This document shows, piece by piece, positions 6,466 through 18,695 of a stretch of 37,842 bases of DNA. Below the pieces are notes generated by a model that saw nothing but the letters and a program-made list of their open reading frames with translations, was not told where the DNA came from and did not search any database. Each line of letters opens with the position of its first letter. The stretch's first letter is position 1. The stretch comes from Planctomycetaceae bacterium (GTDB taxonomy: Bacteria; Planctomycetota; Planctomycetia; Pirellulales; UBA1268): NCBI GenBank assembly GCA_947459185.1, contig CANHCU010000025.1:1-37842 (forward strand). Reading direction: 5' to 3'. The translations under genes and the position numbers were made by a program.

Positions 6466-9400
6466 CTACTTGTTGCCGTGGTGCGGGCAGCCATCGGGAT
6501 TGAAGAAGCAGTTGCTCTCCTCGCCTCGGGCGGCCACATAGGCGATCAGGTCGAGCACCTCGTCGCGGGTCAGCTTGTCGAGCAGACCCTTCGGCATGAT
6601 CGACACGGGCGACGTGCTCCGCTCGTCGATGTCACTCTTCTTGATTCGCACCGGATCGGCCTTGGCAACCGGGTTTTCCACGATCGCCACCTCGGTCGGC
6701 GTTTCCTCCACGACGAGGCCGGTAAGCGACCGCCCGTCGTCGGTGAGCAGCGTCGTCGAGCGATACTTCTCTTCGATCTTCAGCGACGGCTCCAGGATGT
6801 GCCTCGTGATCTCCAGCGGCGTCATCTTCGCCTCGAGCTTCGCCAGTTCGGGGCCGAAGGCGTTGCCAGCGTCACCCATCTTGTGGCAGGAGACGCAACT
6901 GGCGGTGCGGAACAGTTCGCGACCATGGACGAACGACCGGCCCTTCTCGAGGCCGACCACGCTCGCCTCCAGGTCGGCCAGCGCCCACTCTGTCCGCGGA
7001 CGGCGATCCTTGAGCAGGTCGTCCTTGATCTCGAGCGGATGCGCCGCGAGATAGGCCGCCGGATCGGCGAGATACGCCTCCAAGTCATCCACCACATACA
7101 TCGCCCCGAACATCCGCCGCCAGTGCCCCGGATAGGTGCAGACATACGGATAGACCCCGGGCTGCGTCGGCGCGGTGAAGGTCAATCGCTGCGAGCCCTG
7201 CGGCTGCATCAGGGTGCTGGCCGCCAAAACGTCCGATGACTTCGGCACGAAGTTCTGTTTGGCAAAGGCTGGATTCTGTGCCTCCTTCTCCGCCAGTTCG
7301 CCGACAGCCTGCATGCTGCCGGGCCGGGCGATGACAAAGTTGTGCGGCATCGCATCGACATTCTCCAACACGAACAGCACCGGCTTCCCGGCCTGCACGG
7401 CGATCGTCTCCTTGTCGTAGTTCATCCGCTCGTAGACGGTGCCGATCTTCACCACCCGCACGCCGAGATCGGCCAGCACCTTCCGGCGGGCCTTCCCTTC
7501 GGCCGCAGGCAGGAGCGTGGTGAGGTTTTCGGCAAACTGCCAGGCTGCGAGTCCGGCATCGCTCGACCGTTCCTCTGATGAGGCCTGCTTCATGCCGTCG
7601 ATGAGCGTGTCGAGCAGCGGCGCACCCTCCTCGGCCGGCCACTTCGCGACGGGGATGGCGGCCAGTGCCCGGATCGCGGCGTCGCGATCGCCAGGCTGCT
7701 TCGCGAAGGGGGTGATCTTCTTGAATGCCTCACTCTCGCGGCCACGAACGCCCGCCAGCGCGAGGAAGGCGGCACGCCTCACCGCGACCGCGACCCGATC
7801 GGCTTCGCTGACGAGCGTAAACTCCGCGGCCAACGACGGCGCGGGCTGCTTCTCCAGCTTGAAGACCTCGACGCGATCCTTGTCAAGCACTTTGAGCGTG
7901 AAGTCCGTGAGCCGCCCGCCAAGCGTCCCCTCGCGGTTGTGGATCACGATCCGCTCGATCCGCTGTTCGCTGCCCAGGTCGACCTCCCACCATGGATTGT
8001 CCGCGCCCTCAGTGGTGTGGGTCTGCCCGCCTTTTTCCCAGGCCGGACTGGTGTTCCCGTCGATCGCACGGCCGGCATCACCGCCATTGGACGTGTTGAT
8101 CTGCGAAGCCTTGCCCTTGCGGGCGACGTTGCTCGAACCGGCAAACACCTCCACCTCGGCGAGCGTGAGCGTCTTTTTGCCAGACAGTTCGATCCGCACG
8201 AAGCGGCCCAGCGTGCCCGGCACCTTGCTCTCCTGAACCGGCTGGGCATCGAGCAGCGGCAGAATCCGCTCGTAGAGGCTCGTCCGCACGGCCGGATCGC
8301 CGACCAGTGGCAGCGCCTCGATGAGGTCGACGAGCCGACGCGGCTCGGAGCTTGCCAGCTTCCAGACTTTCGCGCTCGCGTCGCCCCCGGCAGCGTCAGC
8401 CTGCGAGGCGTCGATGTTCATCAGTCCTACGTATCCGATTCGCCGCATCACCGACCGCTTCGCGGCCGTGGCCAGCCGCTCCATGTCGCCGCGGAACTCC
8501 ACCAACTCCTGCTTCGGCCGGCCCAGCAGCACGCGGATAAGGTCGAACACGGTGTTTGAATCGACGTCGCCCTCCTTCTTGTCGAGCGCGGCCAACGCGT
8601 CGGTGACCACCTTCACGACGCTCGTCTTATCGGCCTTGGCCAGCGCCTCAACAGCCTCCAGCCTCAGCCGCTCGTCGAGCCCATTCCGCAAGAGCATCTC
8701 GCGATAGACGGGCGTCGATCGCGGTTCCTGGGCCAGTTCGTCGTTGGTCATCGAGCGATAGAGATATTTTTTACCGGCATCCGTCACGAAGGCGATCGGC
8801 TGCTTCGCCTCACGGGCCTTCTTGAACTCGGGATCGAGTACCCGGGCCGATTCCTTTCTCACGTAGTCCATCTGCCGATCGCTGGGGAATTCCTCCACGA
8901 TCGCCAGGGCCTCGACCGCCTCGGGCACCCGCAGATAGGTGGCGGTGCGAAGGGCCTCGAGCCGCACCCGCGGGCTCTCGTCGGCGGCGGCGCGGCGAAC
9001 CAAGTCAAGGCTGTTGGGCACACGATCCACGATCGACGAGAGCACCCGCATGCCGGCCACCCGCGACCGTGGATCTTTGGCCGCGAGTACCGATTCGAGC
9101 AGTTGCGGCTCGACCTGATCAAAGTGCCTGAGCGTCCAGAGGGCCTCAACCTGATGGTGCTCGAACGCAGCGTCATTTCGATCCTGTTTCGCGAGCCACG
9201 CCTTCACCGCGGGCACCACCTCCGCCTCCGGCCGACCGGAGAGTTCCAACCGGGTGCGACCGCGTACGCGGTCGGTGGGATCGGCCAACAGCGACACGAG
9301 TTCGGGCACGGGCCGGCCCGCGATCGGCGTCGGTTTCACGAGCGGCTTGCCATCCATCACCACGCGGTAGACGCGGCCGTGGGTCCGGTCGCGGCTGGGA

Positions 9401-11559
9401 TCGCGGAGGTTGTGCTGCATGTGGCCGATGATCGGATTTTGCCAGTCGGTGAAATAGAGCGCCCCATCGGGCCCAATCTTCAGGTCTGCAGGTCGGAAGT
9501 TCGGATCACTTGACGACACGATCGGCTCCACCTCGATCGCCTCGCTAAAGGCGTCGGCGGCTGGATTCGCGCCGGGCTTGAGCGTGTACTGCAGGATTCC
9601 CTGGAAGCCGATCACGTTGCCGACAAGCAGGTTGCCCTGAAGATCGGCCGGGAAGTGCGGACTGGAGAGGAACTCGATACCTGGGCAGGGGCGTGTCCGC
9701 TGCTTATAGACGGACGGAGCGCCCGAGTGCTTGTCCATTCCGTTGAGCCGGGTGGAGAAGACCGATCCCCAGTAGGGCACGGCGCCGGTGCCGTCGACGA
9801 CGATATCGTCGCCCCAGCGGCCGAAGGCATGCCCGTGCGGATTCGCGAACGCATACGACGTGTAGAGCCCGAACTTGCCGGTGCGCGGCTCATACTTGAA
9901 GACCGCGCCGTTGGCGACCCGCACCGGCGGCCCCCACGGAGTCTCGCCCTGCGAGTGGTGGAACGTGCCCTCCTGGAAGTAGAGCGTGCCGGCGGGGTCG
10001 AGCGTGAAGCTGTTGGATGCGTGGTGGGTGTCGGCTGTGTCGAGGCCTCCGACCAGGGGAATCCTCACGTCATAGACATCGTCGCCGTTGGTGTCTTCGA
10101 GGTATTCGATGCCCGGCGTCAGCGACACGATCACGCCCTTCCCCCAGAACTCGAACGAGATCGGGTTGTGGAGGTCACCGGCGAAGGTCTTCACGCGATC
10201 GGTTTTCCCGTCGCCGTTGGTGTCTTCGAGGATGAGGATCTTGTCTTGCATCTTCTGGTCGGGCCGCCAGTGGGGGTAGCTCTCCCAGGCGGCCACCCAG
10301 AGCCGGCCCTTGGAATCGAAGCTCATCGCCACGGGATTCACGAGTTCCGGAAACATCGCCTCGTCGGCGACCAGTTCGACCTTCATGCCGGAGTGCACGG
10401 TCATCTTGCCGATGGCATCCTGGCCGGAGAGGAACTCATGCTTACCCTCCGGCAGTGGCCCCGGCTTGTTGGTGACGACGGGGATCAGTTCCGGAAGGCC
10501 GACATCATCGACCGTGGGCAGCGGCGCGTTGGGATCTGCGAGTGTGGCGGCGGTGGCCCAGATCCGTCGGTCACGGTTGGCCGTCTTGATGTCGAGGTAG
10601 TCGAGCTCCCGCTGGCCGACCTCGTAGTTGGTCTGGCCATCGACGAACTTCAGCCACGCGCGGCCGCCGTAGGTCGAGTAGCCGTCGGTGACGCGATACC
10701 GGTTGAACCAATAGAAATTCTTGTCGGCCACGGCCTTCTGCAGGCGGGCGAGCGACTTCGGATCGCGGGCGGGATGCGTGCCAAAGAGCGACTCGTCGAT
10801 GATCCTGGAAATCTCACGGTCGCCCCGTTCGTTGGGATGGATGCCGTCGGTCGTGAGCGGTTCGGCAATCTTGGCATAACTCTCCTGCGTGGGCGTGAAG
10901 AGATCGACGCACTGCACGCCGTTGGCCTGGCAGACCGCTTCCATGGCGTCGGTATAGAGAGCAATGTTCGCGTTATGCGTGCTACCATCAGTCCAGTGCG
11001 GCCGCTGCAAGTCTTCATGGGCGATCGGCGAAAACATCACCAGTTTCGGGGCATCGATGCCGTTGTACTTCTGGGCCAGCGTGTGCTTGATGAAGGCATC
11101 GACATGTGTCTTGAAGGCGTCGAGGCCGGCGGGCCCGGCATGGGCCTCGTTTGCGCCAAAGAAGGCGAAGATCACGTCGGCCTTCGTACCGGTGAGTTCG
11201 AACCGGTTCTCGCGGACGGCCGACTTGTCCCTGATGTCGTCCGGCTTGGGGATCGGCGCCGACCCGGAGAGCCACTGGTCGGGCGTGCCAAAGTCGAGGC
11301 TGCGGAGCCGCTTCGAGAGTTCGATCTCGTCGCCGTCGTAGGCCAGGTTGCGGATCACGAGCCGCTGCTGGGGAAACCGGCTCTGGAGCAGGGTCTCGAG
11401 CCAGCCGCTGTGCTGCATGCTGTCGGCCACGCCGCCGCCGATGATGCAGATGTGGTCGCCTTCCTGGATGTCGAGCCGGCCGGCCTGGGCCCCTCGCGAA
11501 CCCACCATCACCCCGCCCGCCACCAACGCCACGAGCAGAATCCGCGTCATGCAACTCAT
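6466..11559 (-). CDS. SGNH hydrolase / PVC-type dehydrogenase / cupredoxin / cytochrome c fusion
   Basis: A 1697-residue exported protein with these domains in order. Signal peptide (1-26, ending GAQA). GDSL/SGNH hydrolase-like domain (about 33-260): GGGVADS, GANEAHAG and the catalytic-type DGIHPNE. Planctomycete 'membrane-bound dehydrogenase' beta-propeller (about 385-740, TIGR02604 type), with Ca-binding-like DTNGDGKTD and DTNGDDVYD loops. HEAT-like helices (about 750-1105). Discoidin-like F5/8C domain (about 1118-1250). More helices. Azurin-like type 1 copper domain with ligands His1406, Cys1474, His1479 and Met1483. C-terminal PVC heme domain (TIGR02603 type) with C1555-x2-C1558-H1559 and a possible distal Met1655. 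The start at 11559 follows GGAG eight bases upstream. It lies 122 bp downstream of the DUF1501 gene on the same strand. Likely role: extracytoplasmic oxidation or deacylation of polysaccharide, with electrons passing through copper to heme; the substrate is unknown. Confidence 0.9.
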   Translation of the reverse strand: MSCMTRILLVALVAGGVMVGSRGAQAGRLDIQEGDHICIIGGGVADSMQHSGWLETLLQSRFPQQRLVIRNLAYDGDEIELSKRLRSLDFGTPDQWLSGSAPIPKPDDIRDKSAVRENRFELTGTKADVIFAFFGANEAHAGPAGLDAFKTHVDAFIKHTLAQKYNGIDAPKLVMFSPIAHEDLQRPHWTDGSTHNANIALYTDAMEAVCQANGVQCVDLFTPTQESYAKIAEPLTTDGIHPNERGDREISRIIDESLFGTHPARDPKSLARLQKAVADKNFYWFNRYRVTDGYSTYGGRAWLKFVDGQTNYEVGQRELDYLDIKTANRDRRIWATAATLADPNAPLPTVDDVGLPELIPVVTNKPGPLPEGKHEFLSGQDAIGKMTVHSGMKVELVADEAMFPELVNPVAMSFDSKGRLWVAAWESYPHWRPDQKMQDKILILEDTNGDGKTDRVKTFAGDLHNPISFEFWGKGVIVSLTPGIEYLEDTNGDDVYDVRIPLVGGLDTADTHHASNSFTLDPAGTLYFQEGTFHHSQGETPWGPPVRVANGAVFKYEPRTGKFGLYTSYAFANPHGHAFGRWGDDIVVDGTGAVPYWGSVFSTRLNGMDKHSGAPSVYKQRTRPCPGIEFLSSPHFPADLQGNLLVGNVIGFQGILQYTLKPGANPAADAFSEAIEVEPIVSSSDPNFRPADLKIGPDGALYFTDWQNPIIGHMQHNLRDPSRDRTHGRVYRVVMDGKPLVKPTPIAGRPVPELVSLLADPTDRVRGRTRLELSGRPEAEVVPAVKAWLAKQDRNDAAFEHHQVEALWTLRHFDQVEPQLLESVLAAKDPRSRVAGMRVLSSIVDRVPNSLDLVRRAAADESPRVRLEALRTATYLRVPEAVEALAIVEEFPSDRQMDYVRKESARVLDPEFKKAREAKQPIAFVTDAGKKYLYRSMTNDELAQEPRSTPVYREMLLRNGLDERLRLEAVEALAKADKTSVVKVVTDALAALDKKEGDVDSNTVFDLIRVLLGRPKQELVEFRGDMERLATAAKRSVMRRIGYVGLMNIDASQADAAGGDASAKVWKLASSEPRRLVDLIEALPLVGDPAVRTSLYERILPLLDAQPVQESKVPGTLGRFVRIELSGKKTLTLAEVEVFAGSSNVARKGKASQINTSNGGDAGRAIDGNTSPAWEKGGQTHTTEGADNPWWEVDLGSEQRIERIVIHNREGTLGGRLTDFTLKVLDKDRVEVFKLEKQPAPSLAAEFTLVSEADRVAVAVRRAAFLALAGVRGRESEAFKKITPFAKQPGDRDAAIRALAAIPVAKWPAEEGAPLLDTLIDGMKQASSEERSSDAGLAAWQFAENLTTLLPAAEGKARRKVLADLGVRVVKIGTVYERMNYDKETIAVQAGKPVLFVLENVDAMPHNFVIARPGSMQAVGELAEKEAQNPAFAKQNFVPKSSDVLAASTLMQPQGSQRLTFTAPTQPGVYPYVCTYPGHWRRMFGAMYVVDDLEAYLADPAAYLAAHPLEIKDDLLKDRRPRTEWALADLEASVVGLEKGRSFVHGRELFRTASCVSCHKMGDAGNAFGPELAKLEAKMTPLEITRHILEPSLKIEEKYRSTTLLTDDGRSLTGLVVEETPTEVAIVENPVAKADPVRIKKSDIDERSTSPVSIMPKGLLDKLTRDEVLDLIAYVAARGEESNCFFNPDGCPHHGNK

Positions 11560-11596
11560 GCGACCGACTCCAGAAGAAGGCTATTTACCAGTCTTT

Positions 11597-11602
11597 ACTA
11601 TA
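11597..11602 (-). promoter_or_regulatory. Possible -10 box upstream of the 1697-residue gene
   Basis: The minus strand reads TATAGT (11602-11597), one mismatch from TATAAT, about 38 bp before the ATG at 11559. The -35 position (11625-11620, ATGGCC) matches only three of six bases. A degenerate piece of the 6248-type repeat (CACGCGGATT then CCGCTCG) lies at 11636-11653 in the same 122-bp gap. This leaves open whether the gene is read with the DUF1501 operon or has its own promoter. Confidence 0.25.
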
Positions 11603-11681
11603 GCTCTACGCCGTCGCGAGGCCATCGGGGCTGCCCACGCGGATTACCGCTCGTTGACGGAAACCGAGCAGCCTGCTGGTG

Positions 11682-13171
<1,490 letters not shown>

Positions 13172-13175
<4 letters not shown>

Positions 13176-16100
13176 TTGCAGAGGACCTCGTCGAGGTTCA
13201 TCAGTTCATTGGTCAGCATCGTCCAACTGGCCAGTTGCACCGGATCGACCGCCCGGGGCTTCGAATCGCCGACGCTGATCAGTTGCTTCGCGTCATCAGG
13301 ATGGGCCTTGTACCACTCGGACAGATCGGCGAGCGACTTCTTCACGATGGCCGTCTCGTCACCGGACAAGGGACGCGCGAGCAGACGCTCGGCGATGAAT
13401 TCGATCTTCGCGTCATCGGTCGCACCGCCGAGATCGAGGGCTCGATCGGCAAGGAACCGAGCAGCCTCCACGAACTGCGGGTCGTTGAGCGTGACGAGCG
13501 CCTGCAGCGGTGTGTTCGTCCGCTCCCGCTTCACGCAGCAGTTCTCCCGCGACGGCGCATTGAAGATGTCCATCGACGCCGGCGGCGCCGACCGTTTCCA
13601 GAACCAGTACATGCTGCGGCGGTAGAGGCCTTCTCCCTTGTCGCGGCTGTATTTGTTGGTGTTGCCGCCCATCGACACCGCCTCCCAGACGCCGTCGGGC
13701 TGGTAGGGCTTCACGCTCGGGCCGCCGATCTGCTTGACGAGCAGGCCACTGGCTGCCAGCGCATGATCGCGGACCATCTCGGCATCCATGCGGAACCGCG
13801 GCCCCCGGGAGAGCAGCCGGTTGGCAGCATCTTTCACGAGCTTCTCGGACGTGGTGGTCGCGGCCTGCCGGTAGGCAGCGCTGGTCACCATCATTCTGAA
13901 CAGCTTTTTCACGTCCCAGCCGCTCTCGCGGAATTCCACCGACAGCCAGTCGAGCAACTCCGGGTGACTTGGTAGTTCGCCGGTGATGCCGAAGTCGCCG
14001 CTGGAGCGGACGAGGCCCGTGCCAAACACCTCTTGCCAGAACCGGTTGACCGTCACGCGGCTCGTGAGCGGGTGATCCTGCAGCAACAGCCACTGCGCGA
14101 GTCCCAGCCGGTTCCGCGGCGCCCCCTCTGGGAACGCCGGCAGGATTTCGGGGGTGTCGGGCTTCACTTCGTCCGCCCGCTTGTCATACTCGCCCCGGTT
14201 CAAGACATACGCCTTGGCCATCTCGTTCTTCTCATGCATCACATGGGCCACGGTGCCGCGTTTCCGAATCTCGGACACCTCCTGTTCGACCTTCGCGAGC
14301 GACGCCGACGCCGCCCTGAACGGCTCATCGTGGCCGCCAAGCCACCAGTCATAGAGTCCTGCAGCCGCCTTCACCCGCTCGTCGGCGGGCAGCCTCACCA
14401 CATCGGCTAGCGTCTGTGCACGCGAGAGACCCTCCACCTCGCTTGACGAGAGGCTGCGTCCCCAGAGCGTGAGCCCGGCGAGCCCGATGCCGTGGGCGGT
14501 GTCCCCGGTGGACCGCCCGCCAATCGCCAGCGGCACCGTCGTGCGGATCGTGTTCTTCTTGAACTTGTTGGTGTCGATTTTGGGCTTCTGTGGCTTACCG
14601 TCGTAATAGATCTTCACGCCCTCGCCCTTGCCCGAGCCGTCGTACGTGACCGTGACGAGCGACCAAGCGTCGGCCTTGAGCTGGTCCGACGCGGACACTT
14701 TCAGGGCGTCGTCGGGCCACGCATGGACGACATGCATTGCGACCCGCCGCCCCTGCACGTGCACATCCCAGCCGCGGTAGCCGTTCGCGGTGTCCATCCT
14801 CGCGATCGGGGAATAGGCCGAGTCGTTCGCCGCAGGCCTCAGCCAAAACGACACGCTGAACGGCTCGTCGTGCTCGAAGTCGCCGCTGCCGGGAAGCTCG
14901 CCCGCCTTGCCATCCAGCAGGATCGCCGCCGAACCGTTCGGACCGGCCTGCCAGTTGGTCTTCGACTCGAGCGGCAGGTCGCTCTCCTTGCCGGAAATTC
15001 GCACGCGGGTGGTGCTGCCCTGGCCTTCGACGAGCGGCAGTTGCAGCAGCGGCGTCTCCTGTGGGAGCGACTTGGCCACCGTCTCCGACGTGGCCGAGGT
15101 GATCCAGGCATCGAACTCCGGCCGCGCGGCCTTCTTCCGGGCCTCGACGGCCCCCTTCACCGCGGGGAGTTCCTTTTCCAGCTCTGCGAACCGCGGCCAG
15201 TCTTCGACCCGGGGCACCGGTAGGATCGGCGGCGTGTCGTGGATGTTGCCATCCATCGCGGCCTGCGTCGTGTTGTTGAAAAACGCGGAGAGTTCGTAGA
15301 ACTCCTTCTGCGAGAGCGGATCGAACTTGTGGTCGTGGCAGACGGCGCAGCCGGTTGTCAGCCCCATCCAGACCGCCGACGTGGTCTCGGTGCGATCCCG
15401 CGCATAGAGGACGAGGTATTCCTCAGGGATCACGCCCCCCTCGTTCGTCGTCATGTTGCAGCGGTTGAAGCCGCTGGCGATCCGGTTGTCGAGGATCTGT
15501 TCCGGCGTGGCAGCCTGGCCATGGTCGGTCACGAGGTCGCCGGCAAGTTGCAGGATCGTGAACTGGTCGAATGGCATGTTGCGGTTGAACGCATTCACCA
15601 CCCACTGCCGGTAGGTCCACATCTCGCGAAAGTTGTCGAAGTGGATGCCGTGCGTGTCGGCATAGCGGGCATAGTCGAGCCAGTGACGGCCGCGGTGCTC
15701 GCCCCACTCGAGGCTCGAAAGCATCGTGTCGACGAGCCGGTCGTAGGCATCGGAGTGCGGGTCGGCAACGAAGGCATCTACGATCGCAGGCTCCGGCGGC
15801 AGGCCGGTGAGATCGAGCGAGAGCCGGCGAGCCAGCACGCGGCGATCGGCCTCGGGCGCGGGCGAGAGGCCTTCCGATTCGAGTCGTGCGAGGAGGAATC
15901 GATCGATCGGGTTCTTGACCCAGGGCTCGTTTTTCACCGCCGGTGGCTCCGGCCTCGTGGGTGGAATAAACGACCAGTGCGGCTCGTACTCCGCCCCCTC
16001 AGCAATCCACCGCTTGAGCAGTTCCTTATGCTCAGGCGACAGCGGCTTCTTGACGCTCGGCGGCGGCATCACCTCTTCGGGATCGTCGGAAAAAATCCGG

Positions 16101-16393
16101 TCGAGCATGACGCTCGAATCGACGTCCCCCGGGACGATCGCCCCCGACTCCACGGCGTCATCCCGCTGGTCGAGGCGCAAATCAGCCTTGCGGCCGGCGC
16201 TGTCTGCCCCGTGGCAGGAGAAGCAGTTCTCCACCAGGATCGAGCGGATGTCCTTATTGAAGGAGAGTCCATCCGCCGCCACGGCACTGACGGAAACCGC
16301 CAGCGTTATGACGCATGCCAAAAAGCATGCCTTGCCAAAATTCATGGCAGACGCGGCGACGAAAACGGCCAAACGATGGGCGGAGCGACTCAT
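13172..16393 (-). CDS. PSD1 protein: planctomycete cytochrome c / DUF1549 / LamG / DUF1553
   Basis: A 1073-residue exported protein. A hydrophobic signal (about 19-40, ending AVAA) precedes a planctomycete cytochrome c domain (PF07635) with C57-x2-C60-H61 and a downstream MPPPSVKKPLS segment. DUF1549 follows (about 165-370: NPIDRFLLARLE, LTGLPP, WGEHRGRHWLDYARYADTHG). Next is a LamG-like concanavalin domain (about 480-690: FSVSFWLRP, WSLVTVTYDG). DUF1553 is last (about 770-1040: NRLGLAQWLL, HPLTSRVTVNRFWQ, FGTGLVRSSGDFG, REWT-type ends). The start at 16393 is fixed by AGGAG six bases upstream; an internal ATG at residue 17 also precedes the signal. These proteins are thought to take part in outer polysaccharide or sulfated-glycan metabolism, but the reaction is unproven. 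It is coupled to DUF1501 by a 4-bp overlap. Confidence 0.94.
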
Positions 16394-16500
16394 ACAATCT
16401 CCTGGTTGCAGACATACCGCGACGGTGCTCCGCCACGACGTTCGGCAAGACAATCCAAGGATGTCGGCGTTTCGCTCCGCCGGCACTGCGTTACCTCAAC

Positions 16501-16508
16501 TATATATA
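16501..16508 (-). promoter_or_regulatory. Possible -10 region of the PSD1-DUF1501 operon
   Basis: An alternating TATATATA run (16501-16508), isolated in GC-rich DNA, lies about 108 bp upstream of the PSD1 ATG. It is the only AT-rich box in the 278-bp gap after recQ. No good -35 is visible at 16-18 bp spacing. Confidence 0.25.
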
Positions 16509-16565
16509 GCACACCATTCGCAGCCCACCACGGCGATCTGGGGGCACCATGGGACCGCTCGTAAA

Positions 16566-16648
16566 ACGTTTGCCCCATTGGCTTTGCAGGCGGCGCAAAC
16601 GTCCGAAGTTCGGGCCTGCCCAACATCCCTTGCTTGCGCTGCGGGCTT
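16566..16648. repeat. Hairpin plus REP-like repeat, inverted copy 2
   Basis: ACGTTTGC (16566-16573) pairs with GCAAACGT (16595-16602), an 8-bp stem with a 21-nt loop. At 16627-16648 lies the inverse complement of the 6326-6347 repeat (begins CCCTTGCTTGCGC, ends GCGGGCTT), with one difference. The pair sits in the 278-bp gap between the recQ stop and the PSD1 start and may also end the recQ transcript. Confidence 0.65.
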
Positions 16649-16671
16649 GAATGACGTTCGCATCGCGTCGC

Positions 16672-18663
16672 TCACCTCAACATCGTCTCGGCCTCAGAGA
16701 GCACGGCCGCGAATGGTACGCGGGCGAGCGTTCCGAAGACGGCATGCCTGCCCAGCCGCTCGCGGGTGGTGGCGGGGCTCGTGAGTCCGCAGAGAAAACG
16801 GGCCAGTTGCCGGGGCGTGTGGAGCGACGGCCGGCCTTCGGCGACCAGGCTGCGGACCGCCGCGGCCTGCTCTGCCGTGATCGACGGCACGGCCGATGCC
16901 GGAATCTCACGTGGGGCAATGCCGACTTTTTCCGCGGCCGCCGACACAGCCTCGTTACAGCTCGTGCAACTGCCACAGCCAGCGACTGCCTCGTCTCCCG
17001 ACGCTTCCCCAAAATACTGCAGTAGCCGCCGAGTAAGGCAGCCACGATGCCCGGCAAAGTCGAGCACACCCTGCAGCCGCTCCAGATCGCGGGACTCCCG
17101 CACGGCGAACAGTTCCTGCATCGACCGGGCGAGTCGCTCCGGATCCCGCCCGGCGGGATCGGCTTCGAGACGGTACCGCTGACGGCTGCCGCTGGGCTTG
17201 AGCTCGATGTGGCCCGAGTCGGCCAGCCAGGTAAGTGCCTTCAGGATGCGGTCGCGGGGCTCGTCCAACGCGGCCGCCGCCTCATCGGGACTCAGCGTGG
17301 TCCACTTCGTGCCACGCTTGCCGGCATGCAACAGCCGCTTGAGAAACGCTTGTCGGTCGGGAGTGTGCCCATCAAGGACGGCTGCCTCGGATGCAAGCAG
17401 CCGAAACTGATAGCTGGCATAGAACGACCCCAGCGGCCGGAGCACCCCAGCCAGTTCGAGATGGGTGAGCACCGTCTCGATGACCAGAGGACGGATGTCG
17501 GTGGCCTGCGCGAGATCGTAGAGCGAGATATCGAATTCGCCATCCTCCGAGACAGTCGCTGAAGCACCCGGCGACAGAAGCTCGTCGAGGAGGTGTCGGA
17601 TCGCCTGCGGCATGGGCGTATCACCGTAGGTGAAGTTGTCGAGAACGATCCGGTCATCTGCGCAAGCCAGCAGTTCGCAGACCGAGGGCTTGCCGTCGCG
17701 GCCAGCCCGGCCCGTTTCCTGGGCGTAGTTTTCCAGTGTCTTGGGCAGGTTGTAGTGATACACACCGCGGATGTCGGCCTTGTCGATGCCCATACCAAAC
17801 GCAATCGTGGCGACGATCGTGTCGGCGCGGCCTCCCATGAAGGCATCCTGCGCCTCGTGCCGCTGTTCATCCGGCAGGCCGGCATGGTAGGCGAGCGCCT
17901 TGAGTCCACTCTTTCTCAGGTGGCCCGCGACCTCTTCAGCGGTCTTCTGCAGCGTTACATAAACGATCGCGGTCTCCCGCCGCTCGAGCAGCCGATTCGT
18001 CAGAACCTCAAGCCGATCGCCGGCCGAGCAGGGGGTGATGCGGTAGCTGAGATTCGGCCGCAGGAACGAATTCTGCACATGGTCCGCCGCAGCGATAGCA
18101 AAAGCCCGCCGGATGTCGGCCGCGACCGCGGGCGTCGCCGTCGCCGTCAGCGCCAGCACGGGACAGATGCCAAGCTCCTTGGCCACGTGCGCCAGCCGCA
18201 GGTATTCCGGACGGAAGTTATGCCCCCACTCGGAGATACAGTGGGCCTCATCCACCGCCATCATCGCGACCCTGGCCCGCGTTAGCCGCGCGACGAACTG
18301 CTCGTTTAAGAGTCGCTCGGGCGCAATGTAGAGCAGTTTGAGCGTGCCGCTCCGGATGCCGTCGTACACCTCCGCCGCCTCGGCGGCGGAGAGCGACGAG
18401 TCGAGCCGCGCCGCCGCAATGCCCCGTGACTGGAGCACCTCGACCTGATCCTTCATCAGGGCGATCAATGGCGAGATCACGACGGTCAGCCCGTCCATGA
18501 GCAGGCTGGGGAGCTGATAGCAGAGCGACTTGCCGGCACCTGTGGGAAAGAGGGCCAGCGCACTTCGGCCGGCCAGCAGCGTCTCGATCACCTGTTCCTG
18601 CCCCTCTCGGAACGCGGTGTGGCCGAAAGAACGCTCAAGGGTGTCGCGCAGATCGTGGGGCAT
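16672..18663 (-). CDS. recQ: ATP-dependent DNA helicase RecQ
   Basis: This 663-residue protein is a RecQ-family 3'-5' DNA helicase acting in recombination and fork repair. The N-terminal motor shows HTAFREGQEQVIETLL (motif 0), Walker A FPTGAGKSLCYQLP, DEAHCISEWGHNFRPEY (DEAH box and aromatic-rich loop), TATATP, the AYHAGLPDEQR segment and QETGRAGRDG (motif VI). The zinc-binding domain follows (about 535-565), with CLTRRLLQYFGE and CGSCTSC. A winged-helix region precedes it, and no clear HRDC domain is seen. The ATG at 18663 is preceded by AGGAG nine bases upstream; an in-frame ATG at 18693 would add ten residues without a better signal. The gene is transcribed divergently from the A2M-like gene, 161 bp away. 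Confidence 0.95.
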   Translation of the reverse strand: MPHDLRDTLERSFGHTAFREGQEQVIETLLAGRSALALFPTGAGKSLCYQLPSLLMDGLTVVISPLIALMKDQVEVLQSRGIAAARLDSSLSAAEAAEVYDGIRSGTLKLLYIAPERLLNEQFVARLTRARVAMMAVDEAHCISEWGHNFRPEYLRLAHVAKELGICPVLALTATATPAVAADIRRAFAIAAADHVQNSFLRPNLSYRITPCSAGDRLEVLTNRLLERRETAIVYVTLQKTAEEVAGHLRKSGLKALAYHAGLPDEQRHEAQDAFMGGRADTIVATIAFGMGIDKADIRGVYHYNLPKTLENYAQETGRAGRDGKPSVCELLACADDRIVLDNFTYGDTPMPQAIRHLLDELLSPGASATVSEDGEFDISLYDLAQATDIRPLVIETVLTHLELAGVLRPLGSFYASYQFRLLASEAAVLDGHTPDRQAFLKRLLHAGKRGTKWTTLSPDEAAAALDEPRDRILKALTWLADSGHIELKPSGSRQRYRLEADPAGRDPERLARSMQELFAVRESRDLERLQGVLDFAGHRGCLTRRLLQYFGEASGDEAVAGCGSCTSCNEAVSAAAEKVGIAPREIPASAVPSITAEQAAAVRSLVAEGRPSLHTPRQLARFLCGLTSPATTRERLGRHAVFGTLARVPFAAVLSEAETMLR

Positions 18664-18695
18664 GAGAGAGGTCTCCTGGCGGGCGTTTCCCAAGA

